Source: Halieaceae bacterium
GTDB lineage: Bacteria > Pseudomonadota > Gammaproteobacteria > Pseudomonadales > Halieaceae
Assembly (NCBI GenBank): GCA_902613175.1
Contig: CACMGJ010000005.1
Coordinates: 1 to 64,000 of the forward strand
Length of the DNA: 64,000 nucleotides
Direction of reading: 5' to 3'
Position 1 is the first letter of the stretch, and each line of letters starts with the position of its first letter. The notes beneath the pieces are model-generated. The model was not told where the DNA came from. It searched no databases and saw only the letters and a program-made list of their open reading frames with translations. This document shows, in pieces, positions 50,527 to 59,590 of this stretch. A program made the translations under genes and the position numbers.

Positions 50527-51540
50527 ATGAGGATTCTACTAATCCGATGTATGGGTTTGGGAGATGTTGCGTCGATATTGGCCCCAGCCGTATCTATCTA
50601 TAAAAATCATTACTCGACCGCAGTGATTACTACTCTCACTTATGAAGCCGGTGCGGAAATTATGCAACTCCACCCAGAGGTGGATGATGTAATAACGATT
50701 AAAAAGGAAGACTGGCCCGATGATTTAGTCCCTGCTGTAGACATGTTTATGCGTTTGGCGCAGTTCATTGCCGCAAAAAATTTTGATTTAGTAGTGAATC
50801 TAGATACTTGGTTTATGCCATGCTTCTTGACACAAATATTACGAGACGCCGGAGTTACAGCTATTGGAAATCATTTAAATCAGGGCGCTGAGAAACTCTT
50901 TTCACGCGCCCTTACTCATCAGCTGTCACAGGATTACTTTGATTTCCCTTCAAATTATATGGATAGCACGTTCCCGAATATGACCGAGTGGAGTTGCCCT
51001 TGGTGGACGAGATATTCTGAAATAAGTTACCCGGAATTCTATCTACGCTTTTGCTGTGGATTTGACGATTATCCGGCGCTGAGACTTCCGTGTGAGGCAG
51101 ACACCGACCTGTTAAAACGAGCCGATGGACGCCCTATTGTTGCAATCTCCACTCGCGGTCGTAGCGACTATAAGCAGTATCGGTACAGCGATGAACTGAT
51201 CCAAACCCTGAACGACAAAGGTATCTTTTGCTGGAGCGAGTTTGATGGGTCTGTAACGATCAAGGTCACCCTCAACCGGCTACATAGCAGTAAGTTAATC
51301 GTAACCGTGCCGACCTCTACGCAATGGCTAGGGCGTTTGGCAGGGTGCCCATCCCTCATGCTGCCGGGACCCATGCCGCCCTCATTACTTGGCGCCGAAT
51401 TCTACCCACCCAGGCAAACAAGCTGTCAGTACTGTGGCCATGAGAAACAATGTCCCGAGAGGCGAAATTTTGACTGTATGGATATCTCTCCCAATATCAT
51501 AGCTAATAACGTCGTAAATATTTTGGCACAGAACTTTTGA
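50527..51540 (+). CDS. Glycosyltransferase family 9-like protein
   Basis: A 337-residue protein of the heptosyltransferase fold. The N-terminal 'RILLIRCMGLGDVASILAPA' is the GT9 signature. The C-domain has 'LIVTVPTSTQWLGRLAGCPS' with the usual gate. A Cys cluster near the end, 'SCQYCGHEKQCPERRNFDC', could bind a metal. I start at the ATG at 50527 with GTGAGG upstream; the ORF-track TTG is an alternative. It follows the SPINDLY-type gene and completes module 3. The sugar donor is unknown. Confidence 0.72.
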   Translation: MRILLIRCMGLGDVASILAPAVSIYKNHYSTAVITTLTYEAGAEIMQLHPEVDDVITIKKEDWPDDLVPAVDMFMRLAQFIAAKNFDLVVNLDTWFMPCFLTQILRDAGVTAIGNHLNQGAEKLFSRALTHQLSQDYFDFPSNYMDSTFPNMTEWSCPWWTRYSEISYPEFYLRFCCGFDDYPALRLPCEADTDLLKRADGRPIVAISTRGRSDYKQYRYSDELIQTLNDKGIFCWSEFDGSVTIKVTLNRLHSSKLIVTVPTSTQWLGRLAGCPSLMLPGPMPPSLLGAEFYPPRQTSCQYCGHEKQCPERRNFDCMDISPNIIANNVVNILAQNF

Positions 51541-51550
51541 AATAAACTCG

Positions 51551-51601
51551 TCTCACCTGCGGCCGTCGGGTAACCTAATCTCATCTACGGCCGTCGTGTA
51601 A
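51551..51601 (+). repeat. Imperfect tandem repeat, two 23-base units
   Basis: TCTCACCTGCGGCCGTCGG... and TCTCATCTACGGCCGTCGT... share 20 of 23 positions with a 28-base period. They lie between the GT9-like gene and repeat copy 3. Function unknown; a protein-binding site or remnant is possible. Confidence 0.6.
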
Positions 51602-51754
51602 AAAAGGTATCATCAATCTAGCGAACGTTCCGATTAAATGATCGGATAACAATAAAGACTTGAGAAAGCAGGGTGCTTCGCGCACTCAACGCTCTTGAGA
51701 GTCATTACTCCTTAATAATTATTTGACAGCCGATCTTGAAGGTTAGCCGGAGCA
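51602..51754. other. Intergenic A/T-rich region
   Basis: Nothing recognisable before repeat copy 3. It is part of a 381-base gap (51541–51921) that holds only the tandem repeat and the decayed tRNA repeat. Confidence 0.3.
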
Positions 51755-51800
51755 ATGAAATGGTAGAGATCATCAATTCGAATCTGGCTGGTCCTGCCAA
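51755..51800 (+). repeat. tRNA-Val 3'-end direct repeat, copy 3 (decayed)
   Basis: 39 of 46 bases match. Changes cluster in the anticodon stem and T-stem, while TTCGAATCTGGCTGGTCCT is kept. It separates modules 3 and 4. Confidence 0.82.
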
Positions 51801-51921
51801 CTCACTAAATATTCATTTAAAACCTCGCATACCCTTGTGTTATGAAGGTGCAAGCACAAAGACGCTGAACTAAAAATGTATGTTACGGTAGGTTGATTGA
51901 AGTGAGTTGCGACACGCGGAT

Positions 51922-53304
51922 ATGACTAACAATTATTTGGCGGATGAAAAAAACAGATTTGCAAACGAGCTCAGGTCAAATAGCAAGTTTAAAGACGCTA
52001 TCGATTTGCATCAAGAAGCAATTGCTTTGGATCCTAGCGAACCTAAATTTTGGTACGACTTATCTGAAACATATCTCAACTGGAATAAGCCAGAGGCCGC
52101 TGAGCTAGGCTTCCGTCATGCCTTAAAAATCAATCCTAGCAGTGCTCAACTATTAACAGGTCTAGGATCTGCGCTGCAACGCCAGAAAAAACTTCGCGAG
52201 GCCATACAGTGTTATGCCGAGGCCACCAGTTCGGATCCAACCTATGTTCCAGCCTGGATAAATCTTGGTACGGTTCAAAAACAATTAGGGGACTACGAAG
52301 ATGCTTTTTTGTCTCACCAAAATGCGGTGCAACTTGACCCAACAAATAAAATTGCCAATTGGAACCTATCATTAACCTTGCTCTTAGTCGGTAATTATAA
52401 AGAGGGCTGGTCTCTTTATGAATTTAGGCACGAGCGATCCAGCGATTTGGAGCGACTAAGAGAAGAACGGCATGGCTCTTATAAACGCAAGCAAAAGTTA
52501 CTTGTTAAAGCAGAACAGGGTTTGGGAGATGTGCTCCAATTTGTAAGGTTTCTACCTGAATTAAAAAAACTCACTGATCATTTGACATTGGCTGTCGATA
52601 GTAGGCTAAAAAAACTACTTACCTCAGGGCTCAGCGCTGTAGATGAAATCATAGACATTGAGCAGGACGAACCAGAAGAGTTTTGTGCCACCATCTACCT
52701 GATGAGCGCCCCCTTCTTGCTCAATTTTCAGAGCGAACAGCAACTTTCATCAAAAGCCTACTTAGTTGCAGATCGGCAACTGGAACAAAGTTGGCGAACT
52801 CACCTACAGAATTTGGAGTCCAAAAAATGTCTTAGGGTAGGCATTGCTTGGCAGGGTAATCCAATGTACGAGGCGGATTACCAAAGATCAATTCCACTCA
52901 CATACTTCGTATCTTTACTCGAACTTCCTAATATTCACTTCGTAAGTCTTCAAAAGCAGCACGGATTAGAGCAGCTAGATAATATTAAAACAGATTTTAG
53001 GTTAGATAATTTGGGCGTAGCTTTGGATAGCCAAGGCCATGCTTTTGTCGACACTGCTGCTGTCTTAACGAATCTTGACCTGCTCATCACATCGGACACT
53101 GCTATTGCTCATTTAGCAGGAGCTATGGGGGTGGAAACATGGCTTGCCCTGAGTAAAGTTCCCGATTGGCGCTGGGGGCTCGAGGGAACAGAAACGTTTT
53201 GGTATGGGAACATGCGGTTGTTCCGTCAGAGAGAATTTGGAGACTGGTCTTCAGTTTTCGTCGACATAAAAAATAACTTAATAGCAAGGTGCAGTGATCA
53301 ATGA
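51922..53304 (+). CDS. TPR–glycosyltransferase-like protein
   Basis: A 460-residue protein. About four TPR units occupy residues ~15–150 ('FKDAIDLHQEAIALDPSEPK', 'KLREAIQCYAEATSSDPTYV', 'YEDAFLSHQNAVQLDPTNKI'). The rest is a GT-B fold related to GT9/GT41: 'LLVKAEQGLGDVLQFVRFLP', 'VGIAWQGNPMYEADYQRSIP', 'LLITSDTAIAHLAGAMGVET'. It would glycosylate a protein partner. The start is placed at the ATG at 51922 without a strong ribosome site; the ORF-track TTG is an alternative. It is coupled to DUF6165. Confidence 0.8.
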   Translation: MTNNYLADEKNRFANELRSNSKFKDAIDLHQEAIALDPSEPKFWYDLSETYLNWNKPEAAELGFRHALKINPSSAQLLTGLGSALQRQKKLREAIQCYAEATSSDPTYVPAWINLGTVQKQLGDYEDAFLSHQNAVQLDPTNKIANWNLSLTLLLVGNYKEGWSLYEFRHERSSDLERLREERHGSYKRKQKLLVKAEQGLGDVLQFVRFLPELKKLTDHLTLAVDSRLKKLLTSGLSAVDEIIDIEQDEPEEFCATIYLMSAPFLLNFQSEQQLSSKAYLVADRQLEQSWRTHLQNLESKKCLRVGIAWQGNPMYEADYQRSIPLTYFVSLLELPNIHFVSLQKQHGLEQLDNIKTDFRLDNLGVALDSQGHAFVDTAAVLTNLDLLITSDTAIAHLAGAMGVETWLALSKVPDWRWGLEGTETFWYGNMRLFRQREFGDWSSVFVDIKNNLIARCSDQ

Positions 53305-53687
53305 TTCAAATACAAGTATCTGCCGGTGAGCTACTCGACAAGATCACGATATTAGAGATCAAAAATGAAAGAATCAGCGACCCAAAAAAATTAATAAACG
53401 TTCGCAAAGAACTTGCCTCGCTCAAAGCTGAAAATCCATTTGACCTTAATAACCGGACTGAATTAAGCGCCCTTCTGGAGGAACTGCGCATGGTTAATAG
53501 AAACCTTTGGGATATCGAGGACCAGATCCGTACCTGTGAGAATATCTCTGACTTTGGTGATACGTTTGTACAACTCGCTCGTTCCGTCTACATACAAAAT
53601 GATGCTAGAGCGGATATCAAAAAACGTATAAATATACTCACTAAATCGAATCTCACCGAAGAGAAAAGCTACGCTCCTTACCAATAA
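53301..53687 (+). CDS. DUF6165 family protein
   Basis: A 128-residue helical protein. 'VSAGELLDKITILEIKNERI', then 'NVRKELASLK' and 'LWDIEDQIRTCE', is the DUF6165 pattern, which is often found beside TPR–glycosyltransferase genes. It overlaps the preceding gene by four bases (ATGA), so the two act together. It may assist or modify the transferase; function is unknown. Last gene of module 4. Confidence 0.75.
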   Translation: MIQIQVSAGELLDKITILEIKNERISDPKKLINVRKELASLKAENPFDLNNRTELSALLEELRMVNRNLWDIEDQIRTCENISDFGDTFVQLARSVYIQNDARADIKKRINILTKSNLTEEKSYAPYQ

Positions 53688-53899
53688 TACCTCTAACCTC
53701 GCGTCGTCTGCATGTCAAAGAGCAGAGCCCGATCTATCCCGCACTAAACAACGACCAAACCGCACCGGAAGGCTAAGTGGACGGCACTCTCAAGAATTCG
53801 CCAAAGGTCAGCAGAGGCAGACGAATTTCCGGAATCAAGTTAAACCGCTGCAACGCTAACCTAGGGAATGAGCTGTGTACGTTTGTGCACCCGTCTATA

Positions 53900-53927
53900 T
53901 TGACATGGTAGAGGTCGCCAGTTCGAA
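53900..53927 (+). repeat. tRNA-Val 3'-end direct repeat, copy 4 (truncated)
   Basis: The first 28 bases of the repeat are intact (anticodon loop to T-loop, TTGACATGG...TTCGAA). The T-stem 3' half and acceptor part are missing; the sequence passes straight into unrelated bases. It is the right end of the visible array. Confidence 0.88.
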
Positions 53928-53976
53928 AAACGCGACCTTAGAATCTATAGAGCAATCAAACGGTAGCATCCCGCCG

Positions 53977-55467
53977 CTAAGGACATCCTTTGTGAGAAAA
54001 GCCTTTTCGCTGACAGACCGCCATCTCAGTTTGAACACCTTGGTCATTTTGTTCACGCATCCACTTATGTAAATGAGTCTGCATTCGCTCCAGCTCGTTT
54101 GTCTGCGTGGCATTAAGTTGTCCCACTAAATTATGTAATTCGAACGGATCTCGCTCTAGGTCATAAAACTCACGCTTTGGTCTTTTTAGATAATTTAAAT
54201 AACGGTCGCTACCCGCTTCCACCTCATCTGCCAGCTCCTGCTGAAACCAGGTACTCGCCGTTGTGAAGCTTGAAAACTGGGTCTCAGGACGGAGATTTTC
54301 AATCAGTTTATAACGCTCTGTGCGTACCCATCTGATCGGGTAAGGGACGCCATTATGGATGTTTTTACTCGTCTGAATGCCGACGGCAAACTCTTTATGG
54401 GTATCGCCAGTCCCGCTTAGCAGCGATGAAAAACTACGACCGTCTAAATCCGTTGGGACTTCATTGACGGATAGCTCCATAAGCGTCGGAAGCAGATCGA
54501 CTGACTCCACGATCGCTGAAGAAATACCTGGACTTATCTTATTGGGCCACCGAACAACCAAAGCCACCCTCACACCCGCGTCGTAGCCGGTCCATTTTGC
54601 AAAGGGCAGATCGCTTCCGTGCTCGGATGAAAATACGAAAATGGTGTTGTCGGTCAATCCTCTCTTATCAAGCTCCTCATCAATCAAACCCACCTCTCTA
54701 TCTAGCTCGGAAACCTCTGCCAAATAAGAAGATAATTTGGCTCTTAATTCAGGCGAATCATGTAGATACGGTGGCACCGTAATACTGGCTGGAGGGTGGT
54801 TTTTCGCGTTACCACGATTCCATGGGATATGCGGGTTACTTGACGCCACAACGAGCACAAAAGGTGTTTGTCCAATACCGTCCAAGAACGCCCTAGTTTT
54901 TGCAATACCAAAGGTGGTCTCGCCGGCGGGGCCTTTGTTTTCACCTCCTGCTTTTGTAAACGAAAATACGTGGCGGGGATACACGTGAGATTTGCCAGCC
55001 AGTGCCACCGCATACCCGTGTTCTGAAAAGTAACTGACGATGCTCTTTGTATCCTCGTAAACACGTGAATGGTTTCCATAACCGCCGCTTCGAACAGGGT
55101 ACAACCCCGTATAAATTTGATGTCGTGCCACTGAACACATCGCTGTGGCGGTAAAGGCACGTTCAAAAACGACGCCTTCACTTGCCAACTGATCGATATT
55201 CGGAGTGTTATTCGCACCCATTAATGAGCTCGTCAGCCTCTGATAGACACCCACGTCGTGCCAAGCCATGTCATCAGCAAGAAAAATGACGATGTTTGGC
55301 TGCGATTGGTCCTGACGGCTCCCCAGAACAGCCGGGGGCTGTTCAGACAAAGTGGTTTCACGGGGCACTGACTCGCTCAAGTCAGTTATCGATTGCAAAC
55401 AACCTAGGAGCTTGGCGCACGCCGCAAAAAGCAATAAATGAAGTACTCTACTTTTACTCAGTCTCAT
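53977..55467 (-). CDS. Sulfatase-family lipoprotein with atypical active-site motif
   Basis: A 496-residue sulfatase-fold protein. The signal 'VLHLLLFAACAKLLGC' ends in a lipobox, so Cys23 is probably acylated. The calcium site is 'IFLADDMAWHDVGVYQ'. The motif that should be CxPxR or CxAxR reads 'AMCSVARHQIYTGLYPVRSG', that is C111-S-V-A-R, so formylglycine formation by FGE is doubtful. 'AGKSHVYP' and 'SSEHGSDLPFAKW' are present. The context resembles S1_8-type heparan-like sulfatases. Start at the ATG at 55467; an upstream GTG at 55479 is possible. First listed member, at the downstream end, of the minus-strand glycan locus. Confidence 0.82.
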   Translation of the reverse strand: MRLSKSRVLHLLLFAACAKLLGCLQSITDLSESVPRETTLSEQPPAVLGSRQDQSQPNIVIFLADDMAWHDVGVYQRLTSSLMGANNTPNIDQLASEGVVFERAFTATAMCSVARHQIYTGLYPVRSGGYGNHSRVYEDTKSIVSYFSEHGYAVALAGKSHVYPRHVFSFTKAGGENKGPAGETTFGIAKTRAFLDGIGQTPFVLVVASSNPHIPWNRGNAKNHPPASITVPPYLHDSPELRAKLSSYLAEVSELDREVGLIDEELDKRGLTDNTIFVFSSEHGSDLPFAKWTGYDAGVRVALVVRWPNKISPGISSAIVESVDLLPTLMELSVNEVPTDLDGRSFSSLLSGTGDTHKEFAVGIQTSKNIHNGVPYPIRWVRTERYKLIENLRPETQFSSFTTASTWFQQELADEVEAGSDRYLNYLKRPKREFYDLERDPFELHNLVGQLNATQTNELERMQTHLHKWMREQNDQGVQTEMAVCQRKGFSHKGCP

Positions 55468-55564
55468 TATTTTTGGCACCCATGCTTGGGTCTATTAGCA
55501 GGTATCGTTACTGAATGAGCGCTTTTCGAACGCGTTTTAGCTAACTTCAGGGTGCTTTGCATGT

Positions 55565-56980
55565 CTACGAACCGTGCCAATGCTTAAAGCGCAACGCCTC
55601 AAGCGAGTCCAAAACAGGTGCCAGCTTTTTATTATCCGCAAGATTAAGCGTTGGCAGTAATTCGGTACGATGGTCATAGAGTTCTCTGGACACTATTTTA
55701 CCTGAAGGCACTGAAACCCAAGCGGTATAGCGATATCGATCATCTCTTACCGACTGCCCCTGCAACTTAACCCCAGACACCCAGCGCGTAATTTCGGAAT
55801 AAGCTGCCTTTTTTGCCACATCCGTTTGACCCAATGTGACGCCCTTAAATGAAGTACCCTCGAGATGACTGGGAAGCTCTATCCCTGCAAGGTCGAGGAC
55901 CGTTGGGTAGATATCCACCGTTTCGATAATAGCGAGGCTACGCGAACTCTGGGGTATCAGTCTCGGTGAAACCATGAACAATGGAATTTTTAGATCGACC
56001 TCATGTGTAGTGTGTTTTGACCAGGCTCCGTATTCACCCAACTTGTAACCATGGTCACTCCACAACACAATCAGCGTATCGTCAGACAACCCCGTCTCGT
56101 CTAACGTTTGCATTAGATCTCCTATTAAGGTGTCCACATAAGTAATCGAGGCCGCATAAGCACGACGCAGGCGTCGGGTCTGAGCTGGCGTCATAGGGCC
56201 GGGTTTCTTCGGCAAGTCATCGTAGTTCCAAATTTCGTAAGCGACTACAGACCACGGCGGTGCGCCTTCAGGCGATTTTTGTAATGCCTGCGAGATAGAC
56301 CTCTTTTGAGGCGTTGCGTCCCATGCAGATTGTGGGACTCTAAACGGCAAGTGGGGCTTGTGTGTCCCCACAGCCATGAAGAAAGGTGTTTTGCTTGAAG
56401 ATAGCGATACAAGTGCCGCACGCGCCTGGTCGATATTAAGACGATCAGGCAGCCCTTGATCTGACGCCACAATATCGATCACAGGATTAGGTTGGCCGGG
56501 CTCCTTTCGCCGCATTCGCATAGCGGGCTCGTGATCAATTGGGGGTTGGCTCCAGCCCTCAAGGTCATCATCAAGATGATGGTAAACCTTACCAAAGGCA
56601 AGCGTCTTATAACCCGCATTTTTAAATGTTTTGTTAAGTGTCGGTAAGTCGGGAACCCACTCAGACACTGGCTGGTCGAGGCGTCTGATCCCGGTGGTTT
56701 TCGGTCTGAGTCCAGTGAGTAGCGATGCTCGGGACGGGGCACAAATCGCCTGATGTGCGTAGGCTCTGTCGAACACAATGCCGCGCTGAGCCAAGTCGTC
56801 GATATTAGACGTATTAGCCTGCGAATCTCCGTAGATGCCTAGATCGGCTCTAAGGTCATCAACAATAATCAGCAAAATATTCTGTTTATCCGACGCTACA
56901 ACATCGTCCGCCTGTGCAACCGCATGGACTGTCGAAAGAACCACAACACTGCCGATTATTAGCTTTCCTGGAGAGAACAT
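55565..56980 (-). CDS. Exported sulfatase, iduronate-2-sulfatase-like
   Basis: A 471-residue S1_7-type sulfatase. Signal peptide 'KLIIGSVVVLSTVHAVAQA'. Calcium site 'LIIVDDLRADLGIYG' (D41, D42), formylglycine motif 'ICAPSRASLLTGLRP' (C80). 'VGTHKPHLPFRVP' and 'WSDHGYKLGEYGAWSKHT' match iduronate-2-sulfatase relatives that desulfate uronic acid or fucose-like residues. It lies 97 bases upstream of the lipoprotein sulfatase and 90 bases downstream of the GH3 gene in the same direction. Confidence 0.9.
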   Translation of the reverse strand: MFSPGKLIIGSVVVLSTVHAVAQADDVVASDKQNILLIIVDDLRADLGIYGDSQANTSNIDDLAQRGIVFDRAYAHQAICAPSRASLLTGLRPKTTGIRRLDQPVSEWVPDLPTLNKTFKNAGYKTLAFGKVYHHLDDDLEGWSQPPIDHEPAMRMRRKEPGQPNPVIDIVASDQGLPDRLNIDQARAALVSLSSSKTPFFMAVGTHKPHLPFRVPQSAWDATPQKRSISQALQKSPEGAPPWSVVAYEIWNYDDLPKKPGPMTPAQTRRLRRAYAASITYVDTLIGDLMQTLDETGLSDDTLIVLWSDHGYKLGEYGAWSKHTTHEVDLKIPLFMVSPRLIPQSSRSLAIIETVDIYPTVLDLAGIELPSHLEGTSFKGVTLGQTDVAKKAAYSEITRWVSGVKLQGQSVRDDRYRYTAWVSVPSGKIVSRELYDHRTELLPTLNLADNKKLAPVLDSLEALRFKHWHGS

Positions 56981-57070
56981 ATGAAAACCCTTTAGAGAAT
57001 CCCTTGATTGACAGGCGTTAACGTATATCCGCGCATAATAAGCTGAGTCACAGCGGCCAATTTGACCGCA

Positions 57071-59380
57071 TCACTTCGGCATAACCCGCAGTGTGACCAT
57101 TTCAAGTTCAGGACTCCGGGAAGATCCACCAACCATGATGCTGAAGTCACCAGGTTCGACCTGCCACGACATATCGATACCGTAGTAACCAAGCGCCTCA
57201 GACGTAATGTCAAAGTGAATCACTTGCGCCTCACCCGGCGCCAGTGAAACGCGCTGGAATCCCTTGAGCTCCTTCACTGGTCGCGTTACAGCGGAAAAAT
57301 TGTCGCGAACATAAAGTTGCACAACCTCATCGCCAGGCAGTTCACCTACGTTCTTCACCACCACAGAAAGTCGTGTCGACTCGTCCACTGACACCGTTGA
57401 AGACGATAACTTAGCATCCGAGTAGGCGAAGTCCGTGTAGCTCAAGCCGTCACCAAACTCATACAGATTGTGACTAGGCGCATCAACATATTTACGAACC
57501 CTAGCCGTAGGTTTGTGGTTGTAAAAGGCTTTCAGATGACCTGTTGAGTAAGGCACCGTAATGGGCATTTTGCCACTGGGGTTGACGTGTCCAAAAAGTA
57601 TTTCAGCAAGCGCCCTACCGCCCAATGCACCGGGCTCCCAGGCTTCGAGCAGTGCAGACACGTTTTCAGCAATCCAAGGTTCTGCTAGTGGCCTACCGTT
57701 AATCAAAACCACAACCGTAGGCACACCTGTGGCATGAATTGCCTGCACTAGGGCTAGTTGCTGTCCGAATAGACCAATTGAACTTCGAGCAACGTTCTCG
57801 CCCGACGTTTTCTCTTTGCGCTCGTATCGTAGGGGGTTGCCTCCCACGACCACAACTGCCACATCGGCCAATTCAGCCCGCTTTGCTGCAGTCGCAATCA
57901 TGTCCGGCTCAATATTTTTTACGGTACCCTCAACGTCAAAATAATCAATCTCTGCAATGTTGCTACCAACTTCTCTCAAGCCTTCAATAATCGTCGTAAT
58001 GTTTTCCTCGGGTTGCCGCAACACCCAGTCGCCCATCAGCGAGTGATTGCTAGCGTTGGGGCCCGTGACAAAGACGCGTGCACCCGCAGAGAGAGGCAAG
58101 GTATTGGCATCATTTTTCAACAACACTATGCCCTGTCTTGCCAGTTGCAGCGCGGTTTGCTGGTGTTCTTTATTGAACATGACGGTTTTTACGTCGGATA
58201 GGTCGACCTGTGCGCTCTCAAATAAACCGAGTCGGAACTTGGCGAGCAATATTGGTCTTACCGCAGCGTCAATTCTTGCCTCACTGATTCTGTGATTAGT
58301 GACCAGTTGACGCAACGGATCAAAAAACTTTGGACCATGCATGTGCATATCGATACCGGCACTAACACTCTGGTACACCGCCTCCTTAAAATTTTCCGCA
58401 GTACGGTGATAGGTGTGTAAGCGCTCGACATCCATCCAGTCACTTACAACAAAGCCCCGAAAGTCCCATTCGTCACGCAAGACCTCTGAGAGTAAAAAAT
58501 GGTTGGCATGCGCCGGTACGCCGTTCACCTCATTATGCGCAGCCATTACCGAAAAAACGCCCGCGTTGATAGCACGCTCAAAAGGCGGGAAGTGATCCTC
58601 ACGAAGCGAGCGGATCGATAGGTCCATTGGCGACAAGTTCAGTCCATTACTTGGATCACCGCCTGCGATAAAGTGCTTAGCTGTAGCTAGCACCTGACCC
58701 TCTTCATCGAAATTTCCCTGCTGCAGACCCTCAATGACGGCGACGCCCATTTCGGCCACCAGAAAGTCATCTTCCCCGAAAGTCTCGCCCACCCGCCCCC
58801 AGCGCGGATCTCTCGCGATATCAATATTCGGTGTAAACGTCCATTGGGCACCATTTACCCTAACCTCTCGCGCAGTCTCCACAGACGACTGTCTGACTAA
58901 ATCCAGATTCCAGCTACTGGCCATGGTGATGGGTGAGGGGTAAATAGTGGCGCCCCTAACCAAACCGTTACCGTGTATAGCATCGATGCCAATCAATAAT
59001 GGAATGCCCAGACGACTCTCACTCGCGTAACGCTGTAAGAGGTTTGCTTCCTCAGGGTCGGTGACATGTAAAAAAGAACCTATTCTGCCGGCTCTTATGA
59101 CGTCCGGGATTTGTGAGGAGTGCAGGCTGGGGTACATGCCAAACGCGTCACTGGCTTTCATCTCTTCCAGAGTCAAATTTTTCTCGGAACGGGCAATGTG
59201 CTTTGGTCCTACATATTGAGACATCTGCCCGATCTTTTCGGCCAGCGTCATTCTACTAAGCAAGTCCTCAAGTCGCGCCTCGTCGCTTAAATCGGCGTTT
59301 TTATAAGCCGGCATCGGTGATCCTAGTGCCGGATTTATCAGCGTACTGATCAGAAACAGTAGCGGGGCATATCGCTTCAT
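57071..59380 (-). CDS. Exported GH3 beta-glycosidase
   Basis: A 769-residue glycoside hydrolase family 3 enzyme. The start is moved to the ATG at 59380, where a signal peptide begins ('YAPLLFLISTLINPALG'); the ORF-track extension is not protein-like. The GH3 barrel shows 'LLIGIDAIHGNG', 'RDPRWGRVGETFGED' and the catalytic Asp in 'FRGFVVSDWMDVERLH'. The second domain has 'VFVTGPNA' and 'VVVVGGNPL', and a C-terminal fibronectin III-like domain reads 'ELKGFQRVSLAPGE'. It removes terminal beta-linked sugars from oligosaccharides freed by the surrounding sulfatases. Confidence 0.93.
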   Translation of the reverse strand: MKRYAPLLFLISTLINPALGSPMPAYKNADLSDEARLEDLLSRMTLAEKIGQMSQYVGPKHIARSEKNLTLEEMKASDAFGMYPSLHSSQIPDVIRAGRIGSFLHVTDPEEANLLQRYASESRLGIPLLIGIDAIHGNGLVRGATIYPSPITMASSWNLDLVRQSSVETAREVRVNGAQWTFTPNIDIARDPRWGRVGETFGEDDFLVAEMGVAVIEGLQQGNFDEEGQVLATAKHFIAGGDPSNGLNLSPMDLSIRSLREDHFPPFERAINAGVFSVMAAHNEVNGVPAHANHFLLSEVLRDEWDFRGFVVSDWMDVERLHTYHRTAENFKEAVYQSVSAGIDMHMHGPKFFDPLRQLVTNHRISEARIDAAVRPILLAKFRLGLFESAQVDLSDVKTVMFNKEHQQTALQLARQGIVLLKNDANTLPLSAGARVFVTGPNASNHSLMGDWVLRQPEENITTIIEGLREVGSNIAEIDYFDVEGTVKNIEPDMIATAAKRAELADVAVVVVGGNPLRYERKEKTSGENVARSSIGLFGQQLALVQAIHATGVPTVVVLINGRPLAEPWIAENVSALLEAWEPGALGGRALAEILFGHVNPSGKMPITVPYSTGHLKAFYNHKPTARVRKYVDAPSHNLYEFGDGLSYTDFAYSDAKLSSSTVSVDESTRLSVVVKNVGELPGDEVVQLYVRDNFSAVTRPVKELKGFQRVSLAPGEAQVIHFDITSEALGYYGIDMSWQVEPGDFSIMVGGSSRSPELEMVTLRVMPK

Positions 59381-59590
59381 GTAGTGTTGTTCTCCAGTCG
59401 CGAGTTGCACTATGTTCATTTGGTTTAACACACAGTGATGGCGCCTCCTCCACGAATGCCAACTCGAGATTGGCATCCGTTTAGCATCTGCTCTAAGGCC
59501 ATAACCTGACTTCCGCCAGACCGAAACTGGCCAACACCGACTGACTAATGACACGCCCGAAGCACACGCAACGACCGTCTGCAGCCCAAA

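Noticed and set aside
40987-53927. Repeat copies as additional tRNA-Val genes
   Set aside because: All lack the acceptor 5' strand, D-arm and half of the anticodon stem, so none can fold as a tRNA.
53875-54072. ORF of 65 residues with 'DMVEVASS'
   Set aside because: It again reads through the truncated tRNA repeat and overlaps the end of the minus-strand sulfatase gene.
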